Shown: positions 63,363-64,000 of the stretch, piece by piece
Numbering within the stretch: position 1 is the first letter of the stretch
How the letters are laid out: each line of letters begins with the position of its first letter
Assembly: GCF_932526225.1 (NCBI RefSeq)
Contig: NC_064037.1
Coordinates: forward strand, 868,001 to 932,000
Length of the DNA: 64,000 bases
DNA from: Nematostella vectensis
Taxonomy: Eukaryota; Cnidaria; Anthozoa; Actiniaria; Edwardsiidae
Direction: 5' to 3'
Translations under genes and position numbers: made by a program
The notes under the pieces: model-generated
Told to the model about the DNA's origin: nothing
Databases searched by the model: none
Seen by the model: only the letters and a program-made list of their open reading frames with translations

Positions 63363-63583
63363 CTTGATTAAGTAGATTCTAACATAGAGCATAGCGCTCG
63401 ATAGATTGATATACCTTTTTTTCCGAGTATACTGTTTTATTTTTCCTAATGTTACTTTTTAAAATTTACATTCGGAAAAAAAATTATCGATTGTAACCCT
63501 GAAGCTTTTCCCGAATGTAACCTCCAGTCCGATGGTGACTTTGCTTGGGATAGTTTACGATACCAATAGTATTAAAAGTAATT
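63363..63583 (+). repeat. Terminal partial unit with internal 42-bp deletion
   Basis: The + sequence resumes at CTTGATTAAG and ends in AAAAGTAATT, just before the tRNA-like element would begin. TGTAACC at 63,492-63,498 is followed at once by CTGAAGC: the 42 bp between two TGTAACC copies are missing, with one copy left, as expected of slippage or recombination between direct repeats. TTTTTAAAATTT replaces TTTTTGGAATTT. More private change here than inside the array fits an edge unit that is poorly homogenised. Confidence 0.88.
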
Positions 63584-63620
63584 CATCAACTTCACAGATG
63601 TTCCTGATGAATAAGGGTAA

Positions 63621-63737
63621 AGGCAGGAAAAGGTTTCGCATCACCATGTTTTCATGGGCCCCCATGATTCCAAGTTGGGTGTGGCCCCTTTGGATGTTGA
63701 CATGTCAACCTCACAGCCGCATGAAAGAAATGCCTAA
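63621..63737 (+). CDS. Possible last-exon fragment, unrecognised
   Basis: An open frame of 38 codons ends at TAA 63,735-63,737 and reads RQEKVSHHHVFMGPHDSKLG at its start. The first ATG in frame is at 63,654, and the frame is closed by TAA just upstream at 63,618. GTAAAGGCAG directly before 63,627 could be a 3' splice site, though a good pyrimidine tract is lacking. AATAAA signals follow about 140 and 200 bp after the stop. The base composition differs from the array. It could be the 3' end of a gene, a decayed exon, or chance. I do not recognise the protein. Confidence 0.2.
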   Translation, partial: RQEKVSHHHVFMGPHDSKLGVAPLDVDMSTSQPHERNA

Positions 63738-63877
63738 TATCGAATGCCCTACAGTGAGTGTTTTGCAGTCAAGATAGTTTGTGTTAGAAGGTAAAAATTT
63801 TTCCAAATAATTGTAATCATAGCTATGGTCACACTGTATATATAGAACTGTAAATGAAAAGAAAGATAAGAAAGAAA

Positions 63878-63940
63878 AATAAATATATATTTGCAGTCAA
63901 ATTACAGAATTGCATGATAATCTTCAATATATTGAATAAA
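63878..63940 (+). promoter_or_regulatory. Two AATAAA polyadenylation-like hexamers
   Basis: AATAAA lies at 63,878-63,883 and 63,935-63,940. In AT-rich DNA these arise often by chance. They matter only if the short frame before them proves to be a terminal exon. Confidence 0.25.
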
Positions 63941-64000
63941 AGACTGCAAAACCAACATCTGTTGTAGTAGTTAATTGGCTATTTTCAGCTAAACCCCTCC

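Larger units (their letters stand above)
63584..64000. other. Unique flank outside the array
   Basis: No similarity to the unit is visible from CATCAACTTCACAG on, and GC content rises for about 150 bp. It holds CATGGG-CC-CCCATG at 63,653-63,666, TATATATA at 63,837-63,844, two AATAAA hexamers (63,878 and 63,935), and the palindrome TTCAATATATTGAA at 63,923-63,936 next to the second. I recognise no transposon end, and there is no obvious target-site duplication at the array edge. Confidence 0.7.

Noticed and set aside
1-63583. CRISPR array
   Set aside because: The repeat is about 546 bp with no short constant repeat and unique spacers; all parts of the unit are repeated equally.
1-63583. Integron attC-site cassette array, because of the CGTTAGT/ACTAACG inverted repeat in each unit
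   Set aside because: No cassettes differ between the sites, no integrase is present, and the layout fits eukaryotic satellite DNA.
1-63583. Tandem rDNA or 5S rRNA array
   Set aside because: No stretch resembles 5S or large rRNA; the internal promoter has a tRNA-type A/B box layout and not a 5S C box.
63532-63777. 81-codon + frame running from the last satellite unit into the flank
   Set aside because: It starts inside satellite DNA and crosses the array edge, so it cannot be an old gene. Another frame in the flank (63,621-63,737) looks slightly better, though still weak.

Overview
The whole window, apart from its last ~417 bases, is one satellite-like tandem array. A unit of about 546 bp (543-553 bp) repeats from before base 1 to about 63,583. 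I can place 114 copies of a diagnostic 72-bp motif in it, plus two shortened units that lack the motif. The DNA is AT-rich. I see no protein-coding gene, rRNA, CRISPR array or canonical transposon. Long homogeneous tandem repeats, a tRNA-type RNA polymerase III promoter in each unit, and AATAAA signals in the unique flank point to a eukaryotic nuclear genome, probably an animal. The species cannot be told from the sequence.

Each unit, read on the + strand, holds in order: (1) a 72-bp tRNA-like element with an intact B box (GGTTCGATTCC) and a weaker A box; (2) long T-tracts directly after it, able to act as a Pol III terminator; (3) a region with the palindrome CAGGATCCTG (BamHI site); (4) a run of T/A-tracts spaced about 20 bp apart; (5) an 8-bp-stem hairpin built from TGTAACC; (6) two direct copies of TCCCGAATGTAACC around a HindIII site; (7) an AT-rich spacer. 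The tRNA-like element fits a 72-nt tRNA layout exactly. Its D stem, T loop and most of its T stem survive, but its acceptor and anticodon stems are mostly unpaired, so it looks like a degenerate tRNA-derived (SINE-head-like) promoter and not a working tRNA gene.

Layout: 1-30,843 is head-to-tail array with clear higher-order repeats (2-unit, 4-unit and about 10-unit periods). 30,844-32,498 holds two 282-bp truncated units. 32,499-47,306 is head-to-tail again. 47,307-48,177 and 48,619-50,037 are inverted blocks separated by a 441-bp + segment. 50,038-61,945 is + oriented. 61,946-63,362 is a third inverted block. 63,363-63,583 is a damaged terminal partial unit. 63,584-64,000 is unique flank with a short last-exon-like open frame and two AATAAA hexamers.

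The three inverted blocks share the same two breakpoints. They therefore come from one inversion that was later copied along the array, and one copy has since lost exactly one unit. The most interesting idea is that this is a Pol III/TFIIIC-binding satellite: about 110 B boxes in 64 kb, with convergent and divergent promoter pairs at the inversions. The sequence shows the promoter-like motifs. Transcription, TFIIIC binding and function are inference. The B box does not look obviously better conserved than unrelated sites in the same unit.
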